Below are positions 1 to 13,749 of a stretch of 64,000 bases of DNA, piece by piece. Below the pieces are notes generated by a model. That model was given only the letters and a program-made list of their open reading frames with translations, searched no databases and had not been told where the DNA came from. The DNA is from Plasmodium brasilianum. Lineage: Eukaryota; Apicomplexa; Aconoidasida; Haemosporida; Plasmodiidae. The position numbers and the translations under genes were made by a program. Location: NCBI RefSeq assembly GCF_023973825.1, contig NC_090125.1:566501-630500 (forward strand), given 5' to 3'. Positions within the stretch are counted from its first letter, which is position 1. Every line of letters starts with the position of its first letter.

Positions 1-508
1 TATACTGAACTTTCGGATTTTATAATTTTCATTTCGTACATATACACACATGTAACGTGTGTGTACGCGTATATTTTACTTTATTTTGCTTCACTGTATT
101 TTGCTTCACTGTATTTTGCTTCACTGTATTTTGCTTTACTGTATTTTGCTTTACTTTATTTTGCTTTATTTTATTCTATTTTTTTTTTTTTTAAGATAAT
201 TACTTAAATTGTAATATTTTTCGTAACAGCGTAAAGTTATGAAAAGTGTAATTTTCCCCTTATTTTTATCTTTTTTTTTTTCTTTTTTTCTTTTTCCTCA
301 TTAATAAATTTATACAAATATAAGTAATTCGTAAATGATACTTATACATACATTTCAAATAAAAAAAAAATAATAATTCTTGAAAAAGTCTGCTAGGTCT
401 ATGGTAACTAATGAAAATTACACCAGTTTGTTTAGCTCATCAACATATATGTAAGCGCACAAATGTACACATCATTTGGTATACATAATTGTATAAAAAA
501 AATTAAAT

Positions 509-685
509 CAAATCAAATCAAATCAAATCAAACCAAACCAAATCAAACCAAACCAAATCAAATCAAATCAAATCAAATCAAACCAAACCAAATCAAATCA
601 AATCAAATCAAATCAAATCAAACCAAATCAAATCAAACCAAATCAAATCAAATCAAACCAAATCAAATCAAATCAAATCAAATCA
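509..685. repeat. AAATC/AAACC pentamer array
   Basis: About 35 tandem pentamers, mostly AAATC with AAACC variants in irregular order. Intergenic microsatellite. Confidence 0.9.
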
Positions 686-1195
686 CATAACATTATAACA
701 TTAAATGTTGACAATATATGAATTACATATCTGTACATAATAACGCGAAATGTAGGTATTATGTACATTTTTTAATTTATTTGTAATAAATTCATTTTTT
801 TTGGAAATTTTAAGAGGAAAAATTGTCTTCTCGCACGTGTTCCATTGTTTTATTATTTTATTTATCATATCGTACCTTACCATATATGATTTATTTTATT
901 TTCACTTTTATGTTGCTAATGTTAAAGAGGTCCCATTTTGCAAAAAAAATTTTTTTAGGCAAAATAAAATGTGAGCTTAACAGATGAAATGAAAAAATTA
1001 ATGGAGGCTTTTTTTTTCTTCATTATGCTTCAAGCATGCATGCCTATTTATTTTTCAGTTAGACATCAATAAAATTAATGAATTAAAGAATTAAAAAATT
1101 AGTATATTAGCATATTAATAAATTACGTCATAACCTGAGGCATAAAAATGGGCTTAAATGTAAGCGCAAAATACACATAATGCTATTTGCATACG

Positions 1196-1455
1196 TCTGT
1201 ACGACTATACGTTTATACGACTATACGTTTATACGAGTATATGTTTATATGAATATACGTTTATACGAGTATATGTTTATATGAATATACGTTTATACGA
1301 GTATATGTTTATATGAATATACGTTTATACGATTATATGTTTATATGACTATACGTTTATACGATTATATGTTTATATGACTATACGTTTATACCATCAT
1401 ACGTCTATACGACTATACGTTTATACCATTTTACGTCTATACGACTACACGTTTA
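1196..1455. repeat. 16-base tandem repeat (GTTTATACGACTATAC type)
   Basis: Roughly 16 degenerate copies of a 16-base unit built on GTTTATACGA. Alternate copies share variants (CTATAC, GTATAT, GAATAT), giving a 32-base higher-order period. It lies upstream of the coiled-coil gene. Confidence 0.85.
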
Positions 1456-1749
1456 TGCTCCACAAAGAACGAAGTTAAAAAAAAAAAAAAAGATCCAATT
1501 TTTAGCTGAGTTCAAATGCATATTATTAGGAAAAATATAAGGCTTAACCTTCAACAAACATGCTGTTATAAGCACATTTTTGTGTTAACTCATTTGTATT
1601 CGTGTTTGTCCATATTATCTTGCATGTATTCTCATTTTCATTTTCATATGCTGGAAATACTTGCTCAAAGAAGTCAAGACTTGTAAAAAACATTTTTCCA
1701 AAAATTTTCTATACATTTACATAAAGCCAAAAAGTCTTCAAAATTCATT

Positions 1750-2059
1750 ATGAAAAACTCATTATATAAACAAAAACTACATAGAATTTCTACTATTTTA
1801 TTTGTAACACTATATTTTTATCAAAATTTTTATTACATCATATTTAAACAAAAGAAGTACATATTTAACATTTTTTTCTTTTTTTCTTTTTATATTGGCA
1901 TATTTTTAGGGAGGATTGGACACTAAAAGCTTGATTGAGGTAATGTATATATATATATGTAAATTTTTTTGCAGTGATATTATGCATATGTAGCTCACTC
2001 TATGCACTGAATATATAGTAGTTTACACAACATATTGTATGTATGATCTACGTGGTATG

Positions 2060-2132
<73 letters not shown>

Positions 2133-5100
2133 TTGTGTTTGTACGTGGGTGTACTACCTCCCTTTAGGAAAGAGACACTTGGATGAAAAAGTACGAACAG
2201 ATTGAATTAGAGCATTCAATTTTGAAGAAAACATTACAGAAATTTACAAACCATTCTAGTGATAAAAATGGGCAAGAGCGAAATGATGAAATATTTATGA
2301 GAGATGTTTCAATGAAATATAAGTACATGGTAATTAAAAAAATATTCCCATTTTATCTAAGCTACGTACATACTAATATATTATTGATTATTTACCGTTA
2401 CATGTCTCCGTACTTTACTTAAAAATATAGCTATATACTTAACTGCATCCTGAAATAATAATTATCATGTGCACCTAAAAACTTTACTCCTCTTTTTTCT
2501 TTCTCTACTTACTACCTCCACACACAGGAGAATCAGTGCGAATTTCTAAACGTTAATTTAAATATTCTAAGTCTGGAAAAAGAGAAAGAGGTTAAAAAAA
2601 ACAGAGAGCTGCAAAAAATTATTAACAAACAAAAAAAAGAAATAGATGGGTATAAAAAAATTTTAGAAAAATTGAAAAGTATAATTATATCATTTAAAAA
2701 GAAGAAAGATGAAGCAGAAAGTAAAATTTGTTCTATGATAGACAATAACTTAGAGACAAAGAATGATAATAATTTACTAAAAGAAATAATAAAAATAAAT
2801 GATAGACTTAATGATGTTAATAAGAAAGTAAATGAACAAGTAATAGTCGAATTAGAAAATACAAGAAATAAATTATGTATAGCCAATAATAAAATTAAGA
2901 ATTTTTTTCAAATTATTACTAACATAAGTGACAGATATTTGAAGTGTAAAAAAGAAAAGGACAAAACGTTACTAGCAACGTTAAAAATTAATGAACAACT
3001 TACAGAAGAACTAAGAAAAAAAAAAGCCATAGAAAATTATAATATTCAATGGAAAGTCAAATTAGAAGAATTTAATGCACTCAACGTTTTGCTAAACTAT
3101 TATGAAGTAAAATATAAAGTGAGCAACGCGAATAGGCACTTAGTCTTGAAGTACATTAACTCGATATCAAGCTCTTCCCCGATAGAGGGCATTAAAAGGG
3201 GAAAAAGTAATGGCGTCCTTGGAAGCAGTGATGGTAGTTGCGCCTATAATAGCCGTAATAATATCTTCAATCTAGAGGATGAAAAGGCAGTGAACAGTCT
3301 TCTCTTCCACCATCTGTGCAACATTTATAACACAGAAAGAAGTAAACAAAAAGAGGAAGTCACATACGATGAACAGATGAACCTATTAAAAGAGAAAATT
3401 CTAACTGAGTACATTTCAAAGACGAACCCACAAAAAGAAAACATGCTTCCTATTAGTATGCCTACAATGGAAAATGAAAAAAAAGACTTAACTACCTCAG
3501 AAGCATTTGCCCTTAGCAAATTAAGCTTTTCAAATATTGTAGAAATCCTATATTGCAACATGAAAATAGTGAATGATATTATGGACTGTGTAAATATGTC
3601 CTTGCTCCTTTTGATATATATACGCGATACGTATTTAAAAGAAATAATTACAAACATTAATGATCATCCTTCTTATGTCCTATCCTTAGAAAAGGGTAGT
3701 ATTAGGTTTGGCATTTATTTTTCAATAACACTCTGTAATTTTCTTGTATGTATAATAAAATATGTCCAAATTATTAAAAGCGCGAATAGATATAATAACA
3801 TCCAATTGTTACAAGATGATAGACTTGCCAACATATTTTGTCTATCTAAATATATATTAGAACAGTTTATGGAAAAAATTAAATTCAAATTGTTCTCTAA
3901 TAACATTGATTACTCAACACTTAATATGTTAACTAGTATGCTAATAGATATGCACAACACACTGTTTATTACCCATGTGCAATTAGATAAACCGGATGAT
4001 AGAAAAATGGAGGAAAAGAGTTACCAGTCAAAGCGGCATGCGATATACGAAAAGGAGAGGTACAAAATGACTACGAAAATATACAGTAACCACGAAATGG
4101 ATGAAAATGGAGAAATCGACCATATTTACTATATTGAAAAGAATAACCAAATGAACGATAAGGAAAAGGAGATAAAATGCAAGGACGTGCGAGAAATGAA
4201 TACAAACGAAACTGTATCTTCATTCGAGATGTTCTGCTTTTTGAACACCGCCAGTGCAGTTAGCATCCTCCTGATAATTGATAAGGACACATATGTCCAT
4301 TTTTCCAACGAAGTTGACTTAAATATACAAATGGAGATAATTATAAAATGTGAGGAGGTACTAAAACTAATAAAGACACCACAAAAAATTCTCAATTTTC
4401 ATTTTATGACTAAGCAGTACAAAATTTCATTTAAAAATTTTATAAGGTACACAGAAAAGTACAAAGAGGTACTCATCAATAACATAAGTAACACAAATAA
4501 TGAAAAATGGGGAAAAGAATTAAGCAGTACAATAAGTAAAACAAGTAACTACATTTTAAAAGAATTAAAAACCATTTTAGAAAGTTCTAATATTTATTCA
4601 ATTGATATACAAGAAAAGAAAAAATTATTTATTTTCAAAATTTTTGAAAAATATATAGAAATTTACAATAACGTAATGTCGAAAAAAAACAAAAGGATAA
4701 TAGAACCTAAGGACTTAGAAGAGAAGGAGGGGGTGATAAAAAAATTAGAGGAAAAAGTAATGTCATGCACAAATACAATTCAAATGCTAGAAAAGAATAT
4801 TAATATTTTAACAATTAGAGAAGAAAAATTTAATAAAATAAAAATGGACTTTGACATTTTAAAAAAAGAAAAAAATGAATATTTAAGTATTATTACTGAT
4901 TTACGAAAAAGCAAAAATGAAAGTTTAAATGAAATTACTTATATTTCTAAAAATTACAACGAACTGAAGAATAAATACAATGAGTTATTAAAAAATTATG
5001 AACAAAAAAAAAAGTATATAGGGTCTACCAAAAACTTCGAACAATCAAATCTAGACATTTATTATATGAAAAGAATTATAAATAACTTATATTATGAAAA

Positions 5101-6014
5101 TTTCTTGACAAAAATAAATAAACATTACTATCTATTTGATCAAAAAATTAATTATTACAATGATTTATATCTTGATTCTTTAGCAATAAATTTTAATCAC
5201 TCCTTAGAAAATGAAAATCCTCCAAAAGAAACTAATGAAATTAATAGCAACGAAGTGGATTCTCCAAACAATACGAGGGAAATAAAAAATGAAAAAAAAA
5301 AAAAAAAAATTACCTTAAATGAGAATCAACTTCTTCAAGATAATAATACCTTTTTTTCTAATACAAAACATTCAATGTTATATGATGATATTTATAACTG
5401 TGAAATAATTAAAAGCAAATTAAAAAGATGCAAAACGGATTATTTTAAAAATAAATTGTATCAAACGACATTAAGCAGTTCTTTTATTCCACGTGAAAAT
5501 AATAAATCAATTCAACATATTGTTGACATCATTGAATCTTACAAAATTTTAAAAAACGATATATTCACACAAATACTGAATACACCTATTGGTAGTATTA
5601 ATGACCAAACAAATACTGGAAGTAGCAGCAAAGGGCACTCTCAAAAGTGCGCCCAAAAGTTAGCTCAAGAGAGGGCTCATGTGTACAGCAAATTAAAATC
5701 CCTCAAAAGTGTAGTAAATAATTTTTACACTACGAATAAGTTAGCAAAATTTAATGATGCGGTTTCACTTCAAGATAGCATGCTGCGTATTTCTATTCAG
5801 GGAAAAAAAGAAGCCGATGAAAGGGTAGTAGCCGGTAGAGAAGCACAGCGAGGGGATGTAGTAGCTAACGTGGAAGCCAGAAATGGAGGGGATGATTCAA
5901 GTAATAGAACTAAGGATGGACGTATCCCTTTTGAACATGTGACAACTCTCCCAAGCTGTAATAAGATTATACTAAATGAAAACTCATTTTCTTATTTAAT
6001 TCAAAATGTATTTA

Positions 6015-6022
<8 letters not shown>
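1750..6022 (+). CDS. Large coiled-coil protein, unknown function
   Basis: Function not recognised. The main exon is 2528-6022 (1,164 codons plus stop), entered through an acceptor at CACACAG. Two upstream exons join in phase 0: 2168-2329 (acceptor CCTTTAG, donor ATG|GTAATT) and 1910-1939 (donor GAG|GTAATG). A possible first exon is 1750-1803 (ATG to TTT|GTAACA, also phase 0), but the start is uncertain. With it the protein is about 1,246 residues. The N-terminal third and the part around 4700-5000 are Lys/Glu/Asn-rich heptad-like coiled coil; the middle has Ile/Leu-rich helical stretches without clear membrane segments. No catalytic motif was seen. It could be a structural or cytoskeletal protein, but nothing in the sequence decides this. 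Confidence 0.8.
2060..2133. repeat. (AT)n tract in an intron
   Basis: Nearly pure AT dinucleotide repeat, broken by one AC, inside the intron before the exon at 2168. Confidence 0.9.
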
Positions 6023-6047
<25 letters not shown>

Positions 6048-7131
6048 TTATCATCCACCTAATTAACAACACGTCATTTTACTGAGCATTATTTGTTGTA
6101 TCAATTTGTGTATTTATTTTGTACATTTTTGTATCTTCTTACATTTCTATTTGCTTATTTTTTTTAATTTTTACCTAAGCATTTGTTTTATTATTTTATT
6201 TTATTTTATCTTATTTTTTTTTTTTTTTATTTTATTTTATTTTTTATTTTGTATAACACTTACAATAATACATTTACGATATTTACCTTTGGGCGTACAA
6301 TAACGCACTATACTTCCTTTCATTTGTTTATGAGACCTACCATAATCAATGAATGTACTTGAAAAACTTTATTCGCCCATAATAGTGATTAACTTTACAT
6401 ACTAGTGTGCAGCTAATACATATTATACTGTAACAATACTTTAATATACGCCAATATAACACAAAAATAATATATTACTATTTCCATCGTATTTTTTTTT
6501 TTTTTTTTTTGATACTTGTAAAAATTAGAAAAACTCCGATCCCAAAGCATACTACTTTATAGTGCTATAATATAAATATACGCCTATGGGCATATGTACG
6601 TACTTATGTATGTACGTATATATATATACAATGTAGGTATAAAAATAACTACTCTTTCGCGTTTTGAACAACGTATGTGACAATCAAATGCTAATGTATT
6701 GTTTCACATTAACTACAATTTAACTTTAATATAGGCGAAAAATATTGCTATGCAAATGTTTTAGTATAAATGTTTTTCCCTTCTTGCGTAAATTACACAT
6801 ATATGTTCATTCCCGAGTCTGCACATAGAGCGTAAAAATAGAAGGCGAGAAAGGGGCGTAATATATGAAAAAGAAAAAAAAAAAAAAGCAAAAAATAAAG
6901 AGAACAAAAGTCTGCTATATAATTATTACAGCTGTCCGTTACATATGCATATATTCATATTTATATAAAAGTAACGAGATAAAAAAAGAAAAATATGAAT
7001 AATATTTCTGCTTATCCATATTTGTATCGAAAAAAGATAGGTGTAACCAGCAGTAAATGCGACACATGACCGTACGAGGAGCATCCTTCATATTTTATGC
7101 TATTCTATTTATACGTACATGTATATACATA

Positions 7132-7184
<53 letters not shown>

Positions 7185-7256
7185 ATTTATTATTTTTTTA
7201 TTTTATTTTATTTTTTATGTTATAACGCTTTCATCACGTAATGATATTTTAACAAA
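6023..7256. other. Intergenic region
   Basis: Begins with a poly-A run just after the stop of the coiled-coil gene. It then holds T-rich sequence and an (AT)n tract at about 7134-7182 shortly before the next start codon. No coding exon seen on either strand. Confidence 0.7.
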
Positions 7257-10200
7257 ATGAAAACAACAAAATTTATAATTCCAAGAAGGAATGGCACAAT
7301 AAAAAAAAAAAGAAACTGCTTCCTCCTTCACTCATCGAGGAGGTGCGAACATTCGAGAACAGCCATTAAAGAGGGTATATCTGATAATACCTATAAACAA
7401 ATAGCACACGATCATAAGTGCGAAAGTATAGAAGGTAACAATCCTAATAGAGTTAGTAAAATTAGGAAGAACATACAAAATGATATTTTAAAATATTATG
7501 ATGATAATAAAAATATTATCAAAACAACTGGTCATATTTTAAAAGAACATTTAAATGATATCGTATTTATAAATCAAAAGAATAACTTCTACACTTATTT
7601 CTACAACTCCTTTCCAATTTTTATTAACAAATATGTGAGCCATATAAAGCAGATTCTCCCATTCTCTAATGATATGAATAGTAAACATAATGTCGAGGTA
7701 GAGGGAAAAGAAAACATGAACAAAAGTACACAAAAATATAATGATCAGAGAGAAGTGAACAACCTTTTGTTTCTACTGCGGTATTATAATAAATATACCA
7801 AGCAAGAAATAGAAGAGGAGAATATTTTTAATTTTATAAAAGAGAAAGTAAATTGTCTGAACAATGCAACTGAAGTTTTAAGAAGTATAAAGGATAGCCT
7901 TTATATAATGAATATGCAAAATAAAAATTGGACAAAACATGATAAAAGCGTAAAAAATGATTGTTTTAATTTTAAAAAAATGAACGAAATATTTCAAATA
8001 ATAATTAACCGAATTAATGACACAAATGATGTATATAAAAAAATAGAACTATTATTGAACTTAACCAATATATGTGATAACACGTTTTGCTCTCCCACTA
8101 TTTATGAACATATTAAAAAAAATATATTATCTATTTATGAACACTTAGAGAAAAAAACAAAAAAGGGAGTAGAAGAACAGTACGTTATGTTTTTGATATA
8201 TAAGAACTTTTTATCATCAAAAAGTAAGAAATATTTAGAAATGGACGTAAAGTATTATTTCATGGATCAATTATCTTTTTATAATATTTTACAAAATGAA
8301 AATATAAATATTTGTTTGTTAAGTTTAATATATCGTGACTTGTCCTTTTTGAAGAACTATCAAGTAAAATACGTTCTCATGAATTTAGCTTTTTCCAAAA
8401 TTAAAAATTCGGATTTCTGCTCTCACTTAGATATCGAGGGGGGTATGGACAGTAGCGTTAGCATTAGCATTAGCGGAGGTGACAGTAGTGGCAGCAATAG
8501 TGGAAACAAGAGTATCCCAAGCAGCGGCTATGGAAAGAATTTCCCCTTGCAGAACAAACACTATGTACTGCATAACTCTCTGTTGACCTTTTTTTCAAAC
8601 ACGCTATTGAGGAACAATTTCTTCTCCTTTTTAAAAAACCATTACCTGAATAATTTTTGTAACACAATAAACTATGCAACAGATGTAAACATGATGAATA
8701 TAAATAATTATGTCTTTTATAACATGTTAATATCAATAGTTCAGTTAAAGGAAACGCATACTAAGTGCTGTGAACTTTTACAAATCAGTAAAATGAAATA
8801 TTTTCTACAAAATAAAAGGAATATTTCCTTGTTTCACTTTATGTGTAAAATAAAAGACGACACAAAACACCTGAATGATTTTATTAAAAATAATATTGTG
8901 TTCTTTACACAATTTTTTGTTAAACAAAAAATGGCATTCCCGACGAACACGTATTTATATATATTGAATGTATATTGTAGTTTCTTTCGTATGCTAAATA
9001 ATGATGAGAATTATGCAGATGGTAGGAAAAAAAAAAAAATCTACTTAGTGATATTAAAAAAATTGTGAATTACTTAATAAATGAAATATATGCTAGTATA
9101 AATTTGTTTACACTTAAAGAGATTGTAACTTTAATTAGTTTAATTAATGAGCTGCCCAAAAATTATACTTTTGACCTAAAAAATGAGTTTTCTTTTGATG
9201 ATAAGAGAAATAACGGATATACTACAAAAGGACACACAGCTCATTTTTATTTGCATAATATTTTAGATCTTAATTCTGAGGGGAGAGAAGCAAATGTGGG
9301 GAAAAAACCCAGCAAATCAGTTGAAAAAATGAACTTATCACCTGTACAAGGCAATAAAAATAACGAAGAAGTTCAGTATTATCATAACGTATCAAATGAA
9401 AACAAAATAAAGAATAATTATTATGAGAATGAAAAAAGTTTTGAAGAAGAAAAAAAAAATGATGATGATATATTTACTGATAATATTTATCAACAAATTG
9501 GTGGTAGTAAAAAAAAGAAGGAGGGTAATCTAGCTGGACATATAGATGTTATACACATGAATCCTTTAAGTAAGAGCAATTTTAAGGGGAAAAAAAATTC
9601 TATGATAATAAATAGACACGATTTCACTATTTTAATATCGCGTGCCCTTTTTAATGATATTTGTGAAGATTTTATTTTTAAAATAAAAAAAGAGGAATTC
9701 TTTTTAATAAAACAAAAATATATCACTAGTCATGTTGATACCAACAATAATATATATGAATATATAATTGAACACCATTACAATTGTTTTCTGAACAATT
9801 CAGAATTTTATATAGATCAGATAAGTAAAAAATATGATATATTATCAATAGAGCAAATTATCAATTATTTTATTCTTTTCACCTATATAAGTGAGCTAGA
9901 TGTATCTCAGTTGTATTCATTAATTAAGGTCATGATGACAATAAATAAATTTCACCCATTCGTTGATTTTTTTATTTCAAAACATATTGAAGGATTATTA
10001 CTAAAGAGGTGGAGAGAACAAGGAAAACAGGAAGAACAAGCAACATATGAGAGGAATATAATATATAGTACTTATGATGGGATAAAATATACACAAAGAG
10101 AATTTACAGACACCTATTTAGATGATTATATTGCAAATATTAAAGAAGGAAATAAAGAAAACAGTTTTGAAAATCTTGTAAAAATGGATAACTTCAACCA

Positions 10201-13200
10201 TAGAGAGAATTCTGATTGCACGTCTGAATATTGCCCATCTCACAGTAACAAACATTTTGATGAAATGAACTTAAACACACATACAATGTATGCTTCACAT
10301 TTTGAAAATTGTTATTATGATTATGACGATCTTACAAGTACGGTAAATCTTTTTTTAGCACTGGACCCAAAAACAAAAACAAGGGACACTATTGCGAAAT
10401 ATTTACAAACATATGTTGATTATAAAAATGTAAATATTTTAAAAGTTGATCTGAGTTATTTTCTTTTGAAAAGCGATCAAGAAAAAGAGGACAAGAGGAG
10501 TAGAAGATACAGCGAGATGTGCATTTCGAGCGAACAAATAGTAACACTTAAAAATACCTTAATAAATGGGGTGCCGAATGAGTTGTTATTACATTGCGAA
10601 AATGGAAATTCATTATTTGGCACTGTTAACGAAACTGTAGATAGTGAAGCAGGAAAAAATTGGCATAATGGTGCAACTGCTAAAAGAAGCAGTCTCGAGG
10701 AAGCGGAAAAAATAAGAGCAGCGCGTGAGCATCCCCTACACAATGACGTCATATACAATGTAGTAGTAGACAGGCTGAAATATGATATTAACTTAAAAAA
10801 TTATTTATTAAATATAGATTATGTAAATGAGAATAAAGAAGAGATAAAACATTTTCTTGAAAAAGAAATTATTTCGTTAAACAGTATAACCAGACTTTTA
10901 AATTATGTAAGTATATTAAATGACGATGGGAAATACATGAAATTACTAACATTAGCCATAAAAGATATAATTCTATGTAGACACGAAATAGTGGAAGTAA
11001 ACACATTCAGAATGTTAACTACTGTTCTGTTAAGTGTTAAACAATTTTATCAAAGTATATATATATCATCGGAGTACTCATATTTAAGTATGTTTATAAA
11101 ATATTATGTTCGAGCAATGGGAAATTTTTCCCCTTTTTTTACCATTCAAGACATTTTTCCTATTTTTCAAGTTTTTATAAAATATGATTTAACAAAAAAT
11201 TATTTGAAATATTTAATTATTTTAAATAAAGAATTAAATAAAATCAATATTAGAAATTTTAATTTCTACCTTGTTCATATTATTTTATATTTTTATTCCA
11301 AATTAAAATATATAAATGAAAATTTTATTTCCAATTTATTGGAGGTATATGTAACTTCATTACATCAATATATAAATAATATGAATAAGGAAATCATTCA
11401 AAATTTGATAAAAACAAATGAATTATTAATATCCTTGAGTATTAAAAATAAAGAAATTATTCACTTAAATTATCTCTTAATACAAAAGTATGGGAATTAC
11501 ACAAGCGAATTTGACACACACTCAAATTCAAATGTTGACGATGACCTAGTTAAACTGTATGAAAATGAAGACAAGAAAAAGTTCCTTAGTGAGGAGAATG
11601 TCAATACACATATTCCAACTGCTACTGTTCTTAGCGGCAATAGTAGGGACGACTTTGTAAATGGGTTTTGCGAAAATGATAAAAGAGGACAACAAATGGA
11701 ATATGTAAACGAATTGGATAAACAGGCAAGAAAAGAAAATTCATTCATTGAAAATTCATCAATTGCATATGCACCCAGTGGATACTCTACTAGTAGTAAT
11801 ATCCACACTGACAATATTTCTACTGAAAAGAGAAAGCGAAGTACCATCGAAAGTGGTGTTAATGCAATACATAGAGAAGAGAAGAAAGTCTATACTCATT
11901 TTGTAAAACAAACCATTGAAAATAAAAACGCAGATGAAGATTATACTTTTTTGCCTGACCGAGTAAGCAGCAATGATAATGCTTCAGAAGATAACATCAC
12001 AGAAATAAATCTCGTCACCCCTAAATTCGAGTTGTCACTTGTCCATAAGTTAAATATAATATACTTTTTATGCAAATTTCATTTTTATAATGATTTGATA
12101 AAAAATTATTATATGCAATTAATAAATGAATTCTTAAACAATAAAAAAAACATGAATATAAATGATGAGGATTATTGTAAATTATATGAGATATATGTAT
12201 ATGTTATTATGAACTTTTACTTTCTTTCCTTTAACAAAAATAATAAATATATTAATTACATTTTAACCAATTTACCTTGTTATTATTGGTATAAAAGAGA
12301 AGAAGAAAAATTAAATTTATTTACATCATCCAACGAGTATAATGATATTAAAAATATTCTTAAATTGCTAAATATAAATTTTCTCACACCTACATTAACC
12401 GAAATTTATTTTATTCATTTCTTTAATGATGTGAAGAAAGCAAAATACTTCTTTGACATTCCTGAAAACGTTTTGCATTTGTATCAAAAATATAATATAG
12501 TTATCGATGATATAAGGAATAAGAGCATTTCCATTTTATGCATCCCAGAGGAGAACGTATTACGGTTAGCATATATAACCATTATAAAAAAAAAAAAAAA
12601 AAAAAAATGAAAATTTTGGCAGCATGAAATAGTCAAGATGACATTTTGTGAGTGGCAATAAGTTCATTAAATTTTGTGACGCGCATGACAAGTTCATACT
12701 TTTTATTTATAAGCCGTTCGTTTTATTATTTATCAGAAATTTATTTTATTATTCACGTGAAGTTCTTTTTATTATTCACGTGCAGTTCTTTTTATTATTA
12801 ACGTGCAATTTGTTTTATTATTTACATGCAGTTTATTTATTATTCTCGCCCAATTCGTCTACTGTTTATTTATTTATCGCTCCCATTTTATGTTCATTTT
12901 ATTTTATTTTTTTTTTTTTTTTTCACATTTTAGGGATGAAAGTAGGGATAACAATGTCCTCATAAATGATAGTTATTACATTTTTGAGAATATTAAGAAA
13001 ACGTATACAACTTCTTTGTTATTTTTAAGCGAGGTAATAAAAATGAAAGAGAAAATATTTTTGCATAAAACACGCTCATATGTGTACACGTGAACAGTTA
13101 TGTACGTATATAATCATATATATCAATATTATGCATGCATGTATGCAGCGCCAAAATGCCGTATTCCTACATACTTCCAAATACGTGCTCACATGTACCA

Positions 13201-13414
13201 CAGAAATGCAAAATGTTCAGTGCTCACAAATGTAGACAAATATACACAAATGTGCACAAATGTGTACAAACGTAAACAAATATGCGCAAATATATGTAAA
13301 TATTCTCAAATGGACAAAATTTATGCTTCTTTTATTTTTTAGTGGAAAAACTTGAACACAGAGGAAAAGTGTGATTACATTCTTCGCATTTTGCATTCAT
13401 CCCTAAACAGTTAG
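7257..13414 (+). CDS. Large protein with C-terminal RAP-like domain (frame broken once)
   Basis: Exon 1 is 7257-12564. It is open in one frame to about 9060 and in another from about 9030, with a run of 13 A at about 9026-9038 between them. One extra A restores a continuous frame, so I treat this as one gene. Donor CG|GTTAGC leads to exon 2 at 12934-13033 and exon 3 at 13343-13414; phases agree across both junctions. The product is about 1,826 residues, Asn/Lys-rich and mostly alpha-helical. The C-terminus, built from the last two small exons, ends in a stretch containing SEWKNLNTEEKCDYILRIL. This resembles the tail of RAP domains (hydrophobic strand, E-W-x-x-L, then a Y-(I/L)-x-x-x-L helix). 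RAP proteins bind organellar RNA. The family call is inference; the large N-terminal part is unassigned. It is tail-to-tail with the DNAAF1-like gene, 148 bases apart. Confidence 0.75.
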
Positions 13415-13562
13415 AAGACCCCACTTATTTATTCATTACATATTTTCTGAAGTCTGTAAAGGTGTTACACATATGTTAATGCATATGTATATGTATTGTA
13501 TAAATAAGACATGCATACGTGTTTCATTATGTATACATGGTTTAGCGTTACGTGTGTGTATA

Positions 13563-13718
13563 TTATATTTGTTTAAACGATTGCAATCCATATGTAATTT
13601 TTGAAATTGTACATTCTATAGAATTTTCATGTTGTGTTTTTTTCTCCTTTTTAATTTTTTCCATTTCTTCCATCTCCTTTGCTAAACCTCCCTCAAAAAA
13701 GGCTTCAACGCACCTGCA

Positions 13719-13749
<31 letters not shown>

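Larger units (their letters stand above)
1..1749. other. Intergenic region
   Basis: No gene recognised. It holds T-rich tracts, a 15-base tandem repeat related to TTTGCTTCACTGTAT at about 85-170, the AAATC/AAACC array at 509-685 and a 16-base array at 1196-1455. A one-exon reading at 463-690 is only the translation of the pentamer array and is not a gene. Confidence 0.7.
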
